Of a stretch of 64,000 bases of DNA, positions 1-10,736 are shown piece by piece (position 1 is the stretch's first letter; each line of letters begins with the position of its first letter). Under the pieces are notes generated by a model, which did not search any database, was not told the origin of the DNA, and was given only the letters and a program-made list of their open reading frames with translations. The position numbers were made by a program, and so were the translations under genes. The stretch comes from Clostridia bacterium UC5.1-1D2 (GTDB lineage Bacteria > Bacillota > Clostridia > Lachnospirales > Lachnospiraceae). The stretch spans positions 62,001-126,000 of the forward strand of contig BBZN01000001.1 in the NCBI GenBank assembly GCA_001304855.1, read 5' to 3'.

Positions 1-1
1 G

Positions 2-238
2 GGAAATGCCCCCACTGCCCTGGTCCGCATTTATCAGCTGATAACCCAGGGCCGCATAGCCCCCGCCCTTATTATCGGCGCCCCCGTAGGCTTTGTCAAT
101 GTGGTCCAGTCCAAGGAGCTGATTCTAGAGCTGGAACAGACCCCGTATATCGTCGCCAGAGGAAGAAAAGGCGGCAGCAACGTGGCTGCCGCTATCTGCA
201 ATGCATTGCTGTACCAGCTTTCCCGCCGGAACCAATGA
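2..238 (+). CDS. cbiC: Precorrin-8X methylmutase CbiC/CobH, C-terminal part
   Basis: The frame is open from the left edge to a TGA at 236-238, giving 78 residues with no start codon, so the gene begins outside the window. It carries the family's C-terminal signatures: GNAPTAL near its start, IGAPVGFVNVVQSKE in the middle and RGRKGGSNVAAAICNALLY near the end. The family moves the C-11 methyl group to C-12 of precorrin-8X (or cobalt-precorrin-8), giving hydrogenobyrinic or cobyrinic acid in cobalamin synthesis. Its neighbours in the pathway should lie to the left. It is convergent with the PurF-like gene. No frameshift is visible in this part. Confidence 0.9.
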   Translation, partial: GNAPTALVRIYQLITQGRIAPALIIGAPVGFVNVVQSKELILELEQTPYIVARGRKGGSNVAAAICNALLYQLSRRNQ

Positions 239-255
239 GGGCCGGCACACAGCCT

Positions 256-1657
256 CTATTTTTTCCGCTCCAGCAGTAAGTGCAAAGCTTACAGGGAGAT
301 ATGCCGATGGACTCAATGAGATCATCCAGCCTGTGATACCGCAGGGAAGTAAAATTCAGCTGTTTCCGAATCTCCTCGATCATTTCCCCATAATTCCGGC
401 TGTCCGGATCGGCATAGTCTGAGAGGACCTCATCCCCTACCTGGTCCCCTTCCCTGCTGCGGATAATCCGCCGGGTGATCAAATCCAGCTCCGAGGAGGA
501 GCGGGAAAAGTTCAGATAAGGGCAGCCAAACATAAGAGGGGGACAGGCCGGGCGTATATGAACCTCCCTGGCGCCGCTCTGATAAAGAAATTCCGTAGTT
601 TCCCCCAGCTGGTGCCCCTTACAATGGAATCATCGATCAGCAGAAGCTTTTTGCTGCGAATCAGCGCATCCACAGGTATCAGCTTCATCCTGGCAATGAG
701 GCTTCTCTGCCCCTGGTTCTGAGGCATGAAGGAGCGGGGCCAGGTGGGCGTATATTTGATAAAAGGCCTGGCAAAGGGAACGCCCGAGGCGTTGGCATAG
801 CCGATGGCGTGGGCGATTCCGGAGTCGGGAACTCCGGCCACTATATCAGGCTGGGCCTGGTCCCGCCTGGAAAGCAGCCTTCCGCATTCATAGCGCATCT
901 CCTCCACATTGACGCCTCATAGGTGGAATTGGGATAACCATAATATACCCACAAAAAGGCGCATATTTTCATCTCATCCCTGGGGGGCGCCAGGTTTCCA
1001 CCCCTTCCGGCGTTATAAATACAATTTCCCCCGGCCCTAATTCCCTGTAGTCCGTATATCCCAGATTGATGTATGCGAAGCTCTCAAAGGAGGCGCAGAC
1101 GGCGTCCTCCTTTTTTCCGATTACAATGGGAGTTCTGCCGTATTTGTCCCTGGAGGCGTAGATTCCTTCAGGCGTCAAAAGAAGGATGGTCATTGACCCC
1201 TGAATCTTGTCCTGGGCGTACTGAAGGCCCTCCAGCAGGGAAGCCTTCTGGTTGATGAGGGCGGCCACCAGCTCGGTGGCGTTGATCCGCCCCCGGCTCA
1301 TTTCCATAAAATGAATATGGCCGTTCTCATATGCATCCCTCACCAATTCTTCCTCATTGTTGATTTTGCCTACGGTAGTGATGGCAAAGCTGCCCAGATG
1401 GGACTGAATCAAAAGAGGCTGGGGTTCATTGTCGGAAATACATCCGATTCCCAGCCGCCCCTCCAGCTCGTTCAGATCTCCGTCGAATTTTGTACGAAAG
1501 GGTGTATTTTCAATATTGTGAATGGACCTGGTGAAACCCTGATCGCCGTATACGGCCATGCCGCCCCGTCTGGTTCCGAGATGAGAGTGGTAATCCACTC
1601 CGAAAAAAGATCCAGTGTACAGCTGTTCTTAGATGCAACTCCAAATATTCCGCCCAT
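256..1657 (-). CDS. PurF-like amidophosphoribosyltransferase paralogue without the catalytic cysteine (frameshifted)
   Basis: The reconstructed protein of about 468 residues has the PurF order: an N-terminal class II amidotransferase domain (MGGIFGVAS, then HLGTRRGGMAVYG), a phosphoribosyltransferase domain with PRPP loop LLLIDDSIVRGTS, and a PurF-type tail SPCKLCTYCWSGK. The residue after Met1, normally the nucleophile Cys of MCGIFG, is Gly (codon GGC), which no indel explains. Glutamine hydrolysis by the usual route is therefore unlikely. The frame breaks at a T-run near 1605, near 975, near 915, near 545 and at an A-run near 260; adding one A there gives the stop at 256-258. True purF lies at 62299-63746, so this is a second, probably non-glutaminase paralogue of unknown role. 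Confidence 0.8.
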
Positions 1658-1847
1658 ATGCCTGACTCCTTCTGTGTGATTTATCCGTAACAGTTACACG
1701 GCTCCGTTCTATGTGTCTGCAGTATCAGCTGCCTGTATAACAAGCTAATCCAAAGCTATCATAACATATATTAGCAATACAGGACAATATGATTGATATA
1801 TTATTTATACTTATCAGAAGTCATAAGCCGCCCTGTGTCTCAAAGAT

Positions 1848-1876
1848 TTGCAAAAATAAGGAACCCATTGTATAAT
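1848..1876 (+). promoter_or_regulatory. Sigma-A-type promoter of the sugar-sensing operon
   Basis: TTGCAA at 1848-1853 and TATAAT at 1871-1876 are separated by 17 bases. They lie about 60 bases upstream of the first response regulator, in an AT-rich stretch. Not experimentally supported. Confidence 0.65.
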
Positions 1877-1937
1877 TTAATATATGCAGGCCGGGAGCAG
1901 GCGCCTGGACAAAATCAACAGAGGGAAGGGATGCTGG

Positions 1938-3561
1938 ATGGATTTATACAGGATAATCCTGGTGGATGACGAGGAAGAGGTAAGAAAGAGCATCATCAAA
2001 AAATAGATTGGGAGAATGCGGGATTTTCCGTGGCGGGCGATGCGGAGAACGGGCAGGACGCCCTGGAGAAGGTGGAAGCCTGGAGCCGGACGTAATACTC
2101 ACGGATATCCGTATGCCTTATATGGACGGTCTGGCTCTGGCCGAACGTGTGCGCCAGAGATACCCCTCCGTCAAGATTGTAATTTTCTCAGGGTATGATG
2201 ATTTTGAGTATGCCAAGCAGGCCATTAAGCTGAATGTGACGGAGTATATCCTGAAGCCTGTGAATGTGGAGGAACTGACCGCCATCTTAAAGCGCATCAA
2301 AGCCAGCCTGGACGAAGAGATAGAGCAGAAACGCAACGTAAACCTTCTGAGGGAGAACTACAGAAGGAGCCTTCCTATATTGAGGGAACAGTTTTTAAAC
2401 GAGCTGGTAGGGGGCGCCGCCTCGAGCGAGAATCTGGACGCCCGGCTCAGAGAGTACCACATCCCTCTGGAGGACGCCAAGAAATGGGTGGCTGCAGCCA
2501 TCGATATAGAGCAGGAGGATCCGGGAACAGAGCTTCCCCTTCACAAAGAAAAGGACTTGATTCCCATCTCCGTCAAACAGCTTTTTGGGGAGAAGCTGGA
2601 GAAGTACTGCAGGTGTACGGTGTTCACCTCCTCCGGGACCTCCGGCTCCGAGCTGGCGCTTATTGCGGCGATCGGTGGGGATAACAGCCAGACAGGCCTC
2701 ATCGACATTCTGGGGGACATATGCAAGGAGACGAGGAAAATACTGGAGGTGCCTGTGACTGTGGGCGTCGGACACAGCTGCCAGGATTTAAGGGATATCA
2801 GCGCCTCCTACAAATCTGCGCTGGATGCGTTGGGCTATAAAGCCATCGTGGGGTCCGGCAGCACCATCTATATAAATGATGTGGAGCCTGTGAGCAGCGG
2901 GCTGCTCCGGTTCGACGGCAGGGATGAGGCGGCTCTCATGGCAGCGGTGAAGTTCGGCCCCAGAGAGCAGATAGAGGCGGCTGTAAAGAGGGTGGTAGAT
3001 AAGATGAGCGACGCCAAGGTCCATTTCAGCCAGTGCCAGGCGTACATGCTCAGCGTTTCCAGCTCCATGATTCAGATGATCCAGCAGTATGAACTGGATA
3101 TGACTCAGCTGGCAGAGGGGGGAGCGGCGGATACCTTCGCCATCATTCCCAAGATGGTGAAGGTGGAGGATTTTTCAAAATGGCTGCTGTCCGTGGCCCT
3201 CCATATGAACCAGGCCATGAATCAGGAGCGGGACAACACCATGAAGCAGGTGATACAGAAGGCCAAGGAATTCATCATGGAGAATTACCAGGATCCGGAG
3301 CTGTCCGTGGAAAAAATCTGCCGGCAGCTTCACATGAGTCCCGCCTATTTTTCCACCATGTTTAAGAAGGAGACGGGGCAGACCTACATTGCTTACCTCA
3401 CCCAGGTGCGCCTTGACAAAGCAGTGGAACTTCTCAATAAGACCGATGACAAAACCTACGTCATAGCAGCCAAGGTAGGATATCAGGATCAGAACTATTT
3501 CAGCTATGTTTTCAAGAAACGTTTAGGCGTTTCTCCTACCAAGTTCAGAGGCGCCAAGTAA
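1938..3561 (+). CDS. Response regulator, REC plus AraC-type DNA-binding domain (YesN family, frameshifted)
   Basis: The ATG at 1938 follows a GGGAAGGG ribosome binding site. The receiver domain starts MDLYRIILVDDEEEV, with acidic pair D10-D11 and predicted phospho-acceptor D57 in ILTDIRMPYMDG. A central region of about 250 residues leads to a C-terminal AraC/XylS helix-turn-helix pair (last 100 residues, CRQLHMSPAYFSTMFKKETG and GYQDQNYFSYVFKKRLGVSP). Frame breaks lie in the A-run at about 1998-2003 and near 2079. It precedes the sensor kinase by 9 bases and should be its partner, probably activating the downstream mgl genes. A paralogue lies at 12527. Confidence 0.9.
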
Positions 3562-3570
3562 GGAGCGGCC

Positions 3571-5431
3571 ATGTTGTTTGGAAAAAGAAAGGCTCTGCTG
3601 GAGCATACCAGCATCCGGTATACCATATTCATTTACTTTACCGTGTCGGCTTTGGCTGCCAGCCTGTTTCTGGGAATATCCCTGTACAGCCGGATGGCGG
3701 CTCAGGTGTCGGATACGGTCATAGGCGAGAATCAGATACTCATAGACCAGGTAAACCGCTCTGTGGAAAATTATCTGAGGACCATCATGAAGCTGTCCGA
3801 TTCCCTCTATTACGGCGTGATTAAAAATGCAGATCTGTCGGGGGAGAATATCAACGACAAATTCACCCTGCTCTATGACAATAATAAGGACTGCGTTGAA
3901 AAATCGCCCTGTTTTCCGGGGACGGCACGCTGCTGGAGGCAGTGCCTGCGGCCAGAATGAAGAACAACCTGGACGTATCCCGGGAGGAATGGTTTTCCTA
4001 CACCCTGGAGCGGACGGAGAACCTGCACTTTTTTCTGCCCCAGGTACAGCGCATATTTGAGGGAAATGAAAAGCAGTACCGCTGGATTGTACCTCTTACA
4101 AGGGCGGTGGAGATAACCCAGGGCCCAACACCACCCAGGGAGTCCTGCTGATCAACATCAGCTATACAAGCCTGGAGCTTCTGCTGGACCGGGTAACTCT
4201 GGGCAACAACGGTTACGTCTATCTCATAGACGGCAAGGGGGAGATCATCTGCCATCCCAGGGTACAGCTCATTGACTCCGGCCTGGAGCAGGAGAACAAT
4301 CTGGCTGCAGCCGGTTACAGGGACGGCGTCCACAGGGAGCGGTTCCAGGGTGAAAACCGTGTGGTGACGGTCAAGTCCGTGGGATATACAGGCTGGAAGG
4401 TGGTGGGGGTGGCGCCGGAGAACGCCGTCACCTTAAATAATATAAAGACCCATCTGCTGATTGCCTTTGTCATCGCCTTCATCCTCTTTCTTCTGGCGAT
4501 TACCAATTCCTATATATCCTCCAAAATCACAATTCCCATCAAAAAGCTGGAGCGGTCTGTGAACAAGATCGAGGAGGGGAATCTGGGGCTGGAGATAGAC
4601 ACGGGCGGTTCTTATGAAATACGCCACCTGGGCAAATCCATCCAGAATATGGCCGGGCAGATACAGGTTCTCATGGACGACATAGTGTCTGAGCACGAGG
4701 ATAAGAGGAGGAAGGAATTCGACGCGCTCCAGTCCCAGATCAATCCCCATTTCCTTTACAACACACTGGATATTATCGTGTGGATGATCGAGAATGAGAA
4801 GCCGGAGCAGGCCGTCAAGGTGGTCATCGCCCTGGCCAGGTTCTTCCGTATCAGCCTCAGCAAGGGGAAAAGCATCATCACTCTGGGGGACGAGCTGGAG
4901 CATGTGCGCAACTATCTCATGATACAGCAGATGCGCTATAAGAATAAATTCACCTACTCCATCGAAGCGCCGGAGGAGCTTCTGGGCCTGGCCAGCTTAA
5001 AGCTGATGCTTCAGCCCATGGTGGAAAACGCCATCTACCACGGCATGGAATTCATGGATGGAGAGGGGGAGATCCGGATACGAGCATGGCGGGCGGAAGG
5101 CGACCTTTATATCAGCATCGAGGACAACGGACTGGGCATGACGGAGGAACAGGTGAAGGGATTGTTTGAACCGGAGTCCGGGCGGGAGCCCCGCTTTGGC
5201 GGCCGGAGGGGAGCCTCCGGAAGCTCCGGCATCGGCGTGAAGAATGTGAATGAGCGCATCCGCCTCTATTTCGGCCCGGATTACGGCCTCTCCATCTGGT
5301 CGGAGCCGGATGAGGGCACCAGGGTCACCGCCCATCTTCCTGCAGTGGATTACTCCTGCATCCGGGAGGACGGAACCCTGGTAAAGATAGAGGACCAGCA
5401 GGGAAAGGAGAAACCCCATGACCAGAAGTGA
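3571..5431 (+). CDS. Sensor histidine kinase (YesM/LytS-like, frameshifted)
   Basis: A membrane kinase with a first transmembrane segment at about residues 18-40, an extracellular sensor region of about 230 residues, a second transmembrane segment (HLLIAFVIAFILFLLAIT), a HAMP linker, a His_kinase domain with QSQINPHFLYNTLD (phospho-acceptor His in NPHFLYN) and an HATPase domain (MVENAIYHG, then DNGLGM). Frame breaks lie at an A-run near 3900 and a C-run near 4125; each is repaired by one base. It lies between the response regulator and two anchored sugar-binding proteins, which suggests those proteins present the ligand to its sensor region. The last 14 bases overlap the next gene. Confidence 0.9.
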
Positions 5432-6388
5432 AAAAATTATCTGGGGCCTTTTTGGAGGGGCCCTGGTTCTTCTCTTTCTCCTGTCCTCCACGGATCTGAT
5501 TATCAAGGAGAAAAAAGCGGAGATCTATCCTGTCTCCGTCATCATCAACCATACAAACGACGAGTATTTCCAGAATTACAAGAAGGGGATGGAGCAGGCG
5601 GCCAGGGAGTACAATGCAGATGTGCGTTTTATTACCATGTATGAGGCCGGCAGCGGAGCCGGGCAGATGGAGCTGGCGGAGCGGGAGGCCAGGGAAGGCG
5701 CCGCTGCGATTATTCTGGCTCCCGCCAGGGCTTACGGGGACGGCTGGGAACTGGAAACCCTCGCCTATGCCTGCCCCTTTATTCTGCTGGGACCCCAGGT
5801 GGAGGAAGATCTGCCTGTGTGCAGCATTTCTGTTGATGAGAGGGCTGCAGGGGCCATGCTGGGAAAGGCGATAGCAGAGCAGCCCGGCAGCGCCTCCACG
5901 GTTTATGTTTTTACCCAGGGCATTGGGAGAGGCGCCTGCCGCCAGGTGTACGGCGGCCTCGTCTCCGCCTCAGGGAAGAGGGCTGCCAGGTATTGCTGTG
6001 CGACAAGGAGGAGGGCCAGGATTTTGGCAGCAAGCTGGAGGAGCTTATCTATCCCGGCAGCGGGAAAATCACGGCGGCCGCACTGGATATTGAAAGCCTG
6101 ACGGAGCTGTCGGGTATCATCGGAGGCCGCAGCGGCTACCCGGAACATGTGGCAGGGCTGTACGGAGTGGGAAGCAGCACCTATGTGCTGAACCAGATGG
6201 ACAAGGGGCTCATAAAGGGCGTGGTGGCCTACAGCAGTTATGACGAGGGATACCTGAGCATTAAACAGGCTGTGGAGGCGGCCAGGCAGGGGGCGAAGAA
6301 GGAATCGATAACCCTGGAAGCGTTCTATATTGAAAAAGAGGATATACACAGCAGTAAATTTGAGAAGATGCTGTATCCTATGGACTAA
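5418..6388 (+). CDS. Membrane-anchored periplasmic-binding-type sugar receptor 1 (frameshifted)
   Basis: About 323 residues. An N-terminal hydrophobic anchor (residues about 8-28, no lipobox cysteine) is followed by a type I periplasmic binding fold: PVSVIINHTNDEYFQNYKKG at the first strand, GAAAIILAPA in the middle and VVAYSSYDEGYLSIKQAVEA near the end. One frame break lies near 5958. The gene overlaps the kinase by 14 bases, so the two are translationally linked. Lacking a lipoprotein signal and lying by the kinase rather than the ABC genes, it is more likely a sensing partner than the transport receptor; this is inference, by analogy with XylFII-LytS systems of clostridia. Confidence 0.75.
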
Positions 6389-6461
6389 AGGCGCGGCGAT
6401 CCTGCGGGCTATACCCCGGGAAGGAGGCGCCGGACCAAGACTCACAAAAAGGGGCGGGTTT

Positions 6462-7507
6462 ATGGATAAAAAAAGGTACGGATACCAGGCGCTGGCCCTG
6501 GGACTGGCGGTTCTGGCAGCGGCTGCATTTTTCTACGGGAGGACGAAAAGCGTCCGGGAGGAAAAAAAGGATTTTGTGCGGGTGGGTGTGAGCCTGTACC
6601 GGGGAGACGATACATTTATCAATACAATACGCCAGTCTATGGAGGAGCAGGCCAAGGTATATGAGCAGGAGACAGGCGTGAGGATGATACTGGACGTGCT
6701 GGACGCAAAGGAAGATCAAAACACCCAGAACAGCCAGGTGGAGCGCTTTATCTCCCTGGGCTGCGACGTGATGTTCATTAACATGGTGGACCGCTCCGCA
6801 GCCTCCAGCATCATCGATAAGGCCATGGAGGGCGGCGTACCCGTGATATTTTTTAACCGGGAGCCTGTGGCGGAGGACATGAACCGGTGGGAAAAGCTGT
6901 TTTATGTGGGCGCAGATCCCAAGTCGGAGGCTGTGCGCCAGGGAGAGATCCTGGTGGAAGCCTACGAGAAATCTCCCATGGCGCTGGATTTGAATCAAGA
7001 CGGCCGGGTGAGCTATGTAATGCTGGAGGGCGAAAGCGGCCACCAGGACGCCTGGTGCGCACAGAGTGGGCGATCCAGACCTTGAGGGAGGGAAAGGTCC
7101 CTCTGGAAAAGCTGGCGGGCGGGATCGCCAACTGGGAGCGGAGTCAGGCGGCCGCCCTGACAGGCCAGTGGCTGGGTGAGTTTCCGAACCAGATTGAACT
7201 GATCATCTGCAACAACGACGACATGGCCCTGGGGGCCGCAGATACCCTGGGCCGTCTGGAAATACTGCGGCCTGTATGCGTGGTGGGAATCGACGGGACT
7301 CCCGAGGGCATGGAAGCCGTGAAAACAGGACGCATGTTTGCAACGGTGCGGATCGACGACGTTCTCTACGGCAGGGCAATGATCCGTATGGCCGCCTCTC
7401 TGGCCATGGGAGAGAGCCTGCCGGAGGATATTCCGCTGGAGGACGGCACGTATTTCCGATGCCCCTCCTACCCGGTGGTGGGCGGCCCTGAGATGGACGA
7501 GAATTGA
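6462..7507 (+). CDS. Membrane-anchored galactose/ribose-type binding protein 2 (frameshifted)
   Basis: About 348 residues. The ATG at 6462 was chosen because the hydrophobic anchor (residues about 8-24) follows directly. There is no lipobox cysteine. The fold is type I periplasmic binding: VRVGVSLYRGDDTFINTIRQ, GCDVMFINMVDRSAASSIID, then ICNNDDMALGAADTLGRL and VVGIDGTPEGMEAVKTGRM, like MglB/RbsB receptors. One frame break lies near 7051 (loss of one C). With receptor 1 it makes two anchored receptors next to one kinase. The true lipoprotein receptor mglB is the next gene, so this one probably senses rather than feeds the transporter (inference). Confidence 0.8.
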
Positions 7508-7690
7508 CGAAATTTGCTTATAATACCCAGGAAAAGACCTGGACATTGGTGTATATGACCAGAGGGCAGGATAAAAAATTCAATGTATATCGAAAAAAAT
7601 TCTATATATTATTTGGTCAATATTATATATACTATCAATGTTGACAAAATTAGCAAAGAAACATGTCAAACAGAAGGGAGAAAAGTTTAT

Positions 7691-9028
7691 ATGAAGAAAA
7701 AATTAGGTGTAGTGACAATGGCAGTGCTGATGGGGCTTTCAGTTACAGCCTGCGGTTCCGGCAATACAGCCACAACCGCAGCAGGAACAACCGCAGCAGG
7801 AACAGAGACTACAGCAGCAGGTGCAGATACCACTGCAGCAGCAGAGATGCCGGCTGAGGGAGCAGAACTGGCAAACAAGGACAAACCTCTGGTATGGTTT
7901 AACCGCCAGCCATCCAGCAGCGCTACCGGACAGCTGGACATGGCAGCTCTGAACTTTAATAAGGATACATATTATGTAGGTTTCGATGCAAACCAGGGCG
8001 CTGAGCTTCAGGGTACTATGGTTAAGGATTACATCGAGAAAAATATCGACTCAATCGACCGCAACGGCGATGGAATAATCGGCTATGTACTGGCAATCGG
8101 AGACATCGGACATAACGACTCCATCGCACGTACAAGAGGTATTCGTAAGGCTCTGGGGACAGCTGTTGAGAAAGACGGCAACGTCAACAGCGATCCTGTA
8201 GGTACGAACGCAGACGGTACGGCAACGGTTGTACAGGACGGTTCCCTCGAAATAGGCGGAAAGACATACATTGTACGCGAGCTTGCTTCCCAGGAGATGA
8301 AGAACTCCGCAGGCGCTACATGGGATGCCGCCACAGCAGGCAATGCAATCGGCACATGGTCCTCCTCTTTTGGCGAGCAGATTGATGTTGTTGCATCCAA
8401 TAACGACGGTATGGGTATGTCCATGTTCAATGCATGGTCAAAGGACAACAAGGTTCCTACCTTCGGTTATGACGCAAACAGTGATGCGGTAGCTGCTATT
8501 GCAGAAGGCTACGGCGGCACAATCAGCCAGCATGCGGACGTACAGGCTTACCTGACCCTTCGCGTTCTGCGCAATGCGCTGGACGGAGTTGATATCGATA
8601 CAGGTATCGGTACGGCAGACGACGCAGGCAATGTTCTGAGCCCCGACGTATATGTTTACAAAGAAGAAGAGCGTTCCTACTATGCGCTGAACGTTGCCGT
8701 TACTGCTGAAAACTACACAGATTTCACAGATTCTACAATGGTTTACGCGCCTGTATCCAATCAGCTGGACGAGGCTGCCCACGCCACAAAGAACGTATGG
8801 CTGAATATCTACAACTCTGCTGATAACTTCCTTGGTTCAACCTATCAGCCGCTTCTTCAGAAATATGATAAGCTGCTTAACCTTAAGGTTGATTACATCG
8901 GCGGCGACGGACAGACAGAGTCCAACATTACAAACCGTCTTGGAAATCCAAGCCAGTATGACGCATTTGCCATCAACATGGTTAAGACGGACAATGCAGC
9001 TTCATACACATCTTTGCTTGAGCAGTAA
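7691..9028 (+). CDS. mglB: Galactose/methyl-galactoside-type ABC transporter substrate-binding lipoprotein
   Basis: 445 residues, intact. A lysine-rich start and hydrophobic core lead to a lipobox ending at Cys21 (SVTAC), then a Thr/Ala-rich spacer with repeated TTAAG units (about residues 24-50) and a sugar-binding fold. The repeated spacer probably acts as a tether. Motifs include IDRNGDGIIGYVLAIGDIGH, VVASNNDGMGMSMFNA and VPTFGYDANSDAVAAIAEGY. Unusually, an extra stretch of about 110 residues follows the expected end of the fold, mentioning VYKEEERSYYALNVAV and continuing to SLLEQ. It is the likely extracytoplasmic receptor for MglA/MglC. An AT-rich stretch with a TTGACA at 7640-7645 precedes it. 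Confidence 0.88.
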   Translation: MKKKLGVVTMAVLMGLSVTACGSGNTATTAAGTTAAGTETTAAGADTTAAAEMPAEGAELANKDKPLVWFNRQPSSSATGQLDMAALNFNKDTYYVGFDANQGAELQGTMVKDYIEKNIDSIDRNGDGIIGYVLAIGDIGHNDSIARTRGIRKALGTAVEKDGNVNSDPVGTNADGTATVVQDGSLEIGGKTYIVRELASQEMKNSAGATWDAATAGNAIGTWSSSFGEQIDVVASNNDGMGMSMFNAWSKDNKVPTFGYDANSDAVAAIAEGYGGTISQHADVQAYLTLRVLRNALDGVDIDTGIGTADDAGNVLSPDVYVYKEEERSYYALNVAVTAENYTDFTDSTMVYAPVSNQLDEAAHATKNVWLNIYNSADNFLGSTYQPLLQKYDKLLNLKVDYIGGDGQTESNITNRLGNPSQYDAFAINMVKTDNAASYTSLLEQ

Positions 9029-9053
9029 GATTTATTGATATAAAGATGTGAAG

Positions 9054-9083
9054 GTATTAGGGAGAAGAAATTCTCCCTAATAC
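9054..9083 (+). promoter_or_regulatory. Perfect 13-bp stem with GAAA loop between mglB and mglA
   Basis: Bases 9054-9066 and 9071-9083 are perfect complements around a GAAA tetraloop. No T-run follows, so it is more likely a stabiliser of the mglB message end or a partial terminator that raises receptor over ATPase/permease expression than a full terminator (inference). Confidence 0.75.
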
Positions 9084-9102
9084 TGAATTTAGACTCAGGA
9101 CC

Positions 9103-9171
9103 TGTTTGAAAATTCATTTCCGCCTGTGTCCCGGAGGGGAAAGAAGATGAGGGGAAAGCTGTTTTCAAACA
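9103..9171. repeat. Imperfect inverted repeat, possible dispersed intergenic element
   Basis: TGTTTGAAAA at 9103-9112 is matched by its complement TTTTCAAACA at 9162-9171, with partly matching flanks inside (ATTTCC against GGGGAAAG). A related right end, TTTTCAAACCCGCC, occurs at about 22197 beside the symporter gene. Confidence 0.5.
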
Positions 9172-9218
9172 CGCCCTAATACTGTAACCTATCAATCTAC
9201 ATATACAGGAGTAAAATA

Positions 9219-10727
9219 ATGGCAGATAAGAAAGATGATGTCGTCTTATCAATACGCGGTATGAGCAAATCCTTCGGCCGGAACAGAGTTCTGGACCATA
9301 TCAACCTGGATGTGAAGCGCGGAACCGTTATGGGGCTTATGGGTGAGAACGGAGCTGGTAAGTCAACCATGATGAAGTGCCTGTTTGGCACATACCAGAA
9401 AGACGAGGGGAATATCTTCCTGAACGGCAAGGAAGTAAGCTTTTCCGGACCAAAGGATGCTCTTGAAAACGGCATTGCAATGGTTCATCAGGAATTGAAT
9501 CAGTGTCTGGAACGAAATGTAATTGATAATTTATTCCTAGGACGTTATCCGGTCAATTCCATGGGTGTAATTGATGAAGGCAGAATGAAAAAGGAAGCCG
9601 CAGAGCTTTTCAGAAAATTGGGAATGACCGTTAACCTGGATCAGCCTATGGGGCGTATGTCCGTATCACAGAGGCAGATGTGTGAAATTGCCAAGGCCAT
9701 TTCTTATAATTCAAAGGTGATTGTTCTGGATGAGCCTACCTCCTCTTTGACCGTTCAGGAGGTTGATAAGCTCTTCGAGATGATGAGAATGTTGAAAGAG
9801 CAGGGAATTGCCCTGATTTATATTTCTCACAAGATGGATGAGATTTTGAGATCTGCGATGAGATATCGGTTCTTCGGGACGGCAATCTGGTTATGACCAA
9901 GAGCACCAAAGACGCCAATATGAATGAGCTGATTGCGGCTATGGTGGGCCGTTCTCTCGATAACCGGTTCCCGCCTGTGGACAATACCCCCGGTGATGTG
10001 ATTTTGTCCATACAGAATTTATCCACAAAGTTTGAGCCTCATCTGCAGGATGTTTCATTCGACGTAAAAGAAGGTGAGATATTCGGACTTTACGGTCTGG
10101 TGGGGGCGGGGCGTACGGAACTTTTGGAGACAATCTTTGGCGTCCGTACCAGAGCGGCGGGGCGGGTTTATTTTAATAACCGCCTTATGAATTTCAGCAG
10201 TGCAAAGGAAGCCATGGAGCATGGATTTGCCATGATTACTGAGGAGCGGAAGGCAAACGGTCTTTTTCTGAAGGGGGATCTCACCTTCAATACCACCATT
10301 GCAAATCTGCAGCAGTACATGTCGGGAATCGCGCTTTCTGACGCAAAGATGATAAAAGCCACGTCAAAAGGAAATAAAAATCATGCATACCAAGTGTATG
10401 GGCCCGGATGACATGATTTCAAGCCTTTCCGGAGGCAATCAGCAGAAAGTCATTTTTGGGAAATGGCTGGAGCGCAGTCCGCAGGTGTTTATGATGGACG
10501 AACCCACAAGAGGAATCGACGTGGGTGCAAAGTATGAAATATATGAGCTGATCATCAATATGGCGAAACAGGGGAAAACGATTATCGTTGTTTCTTCTGA
10601 GATGCCGGAGATTCTGGGAATTACGAACCGTATTGGTGTTATGTCAAATGGACGTCTTTCTGGAATTGTTAATACGAAGGAGACAGATCAGGAAGAACTT
10701 TTAAGGCTCAGTGCAAAATACCTATAA
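9219..10727 (+). CDS. mglA: Galactose/methyl-galactoside ABC transporter ATP-binding protein (frameshifted)
   Basis: About 503 residues with two fused ABC domains, as usual for sugar importers of the CUT2 class. Domain 1: Walker [11 protein letters not shown]-loop MVHQELNQ, an atypical signature MSVSQRQM, Walker [12 protein letters not shown]. Domain 2: [13 protein letters not shown] as a degenerate Walker A, signature LSGGNQQKV and [14 protein letters not shown]. Frame breaks lie at a T-run near 9847 and near 10365 in an A-rich stretch; the second is repaired by removing one A or adding two bases. It drives uptake with MglC and ends 9 bases before mglC. Confidence 0.93.
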
Positions 10728-10736
10728 GGGGGATTC

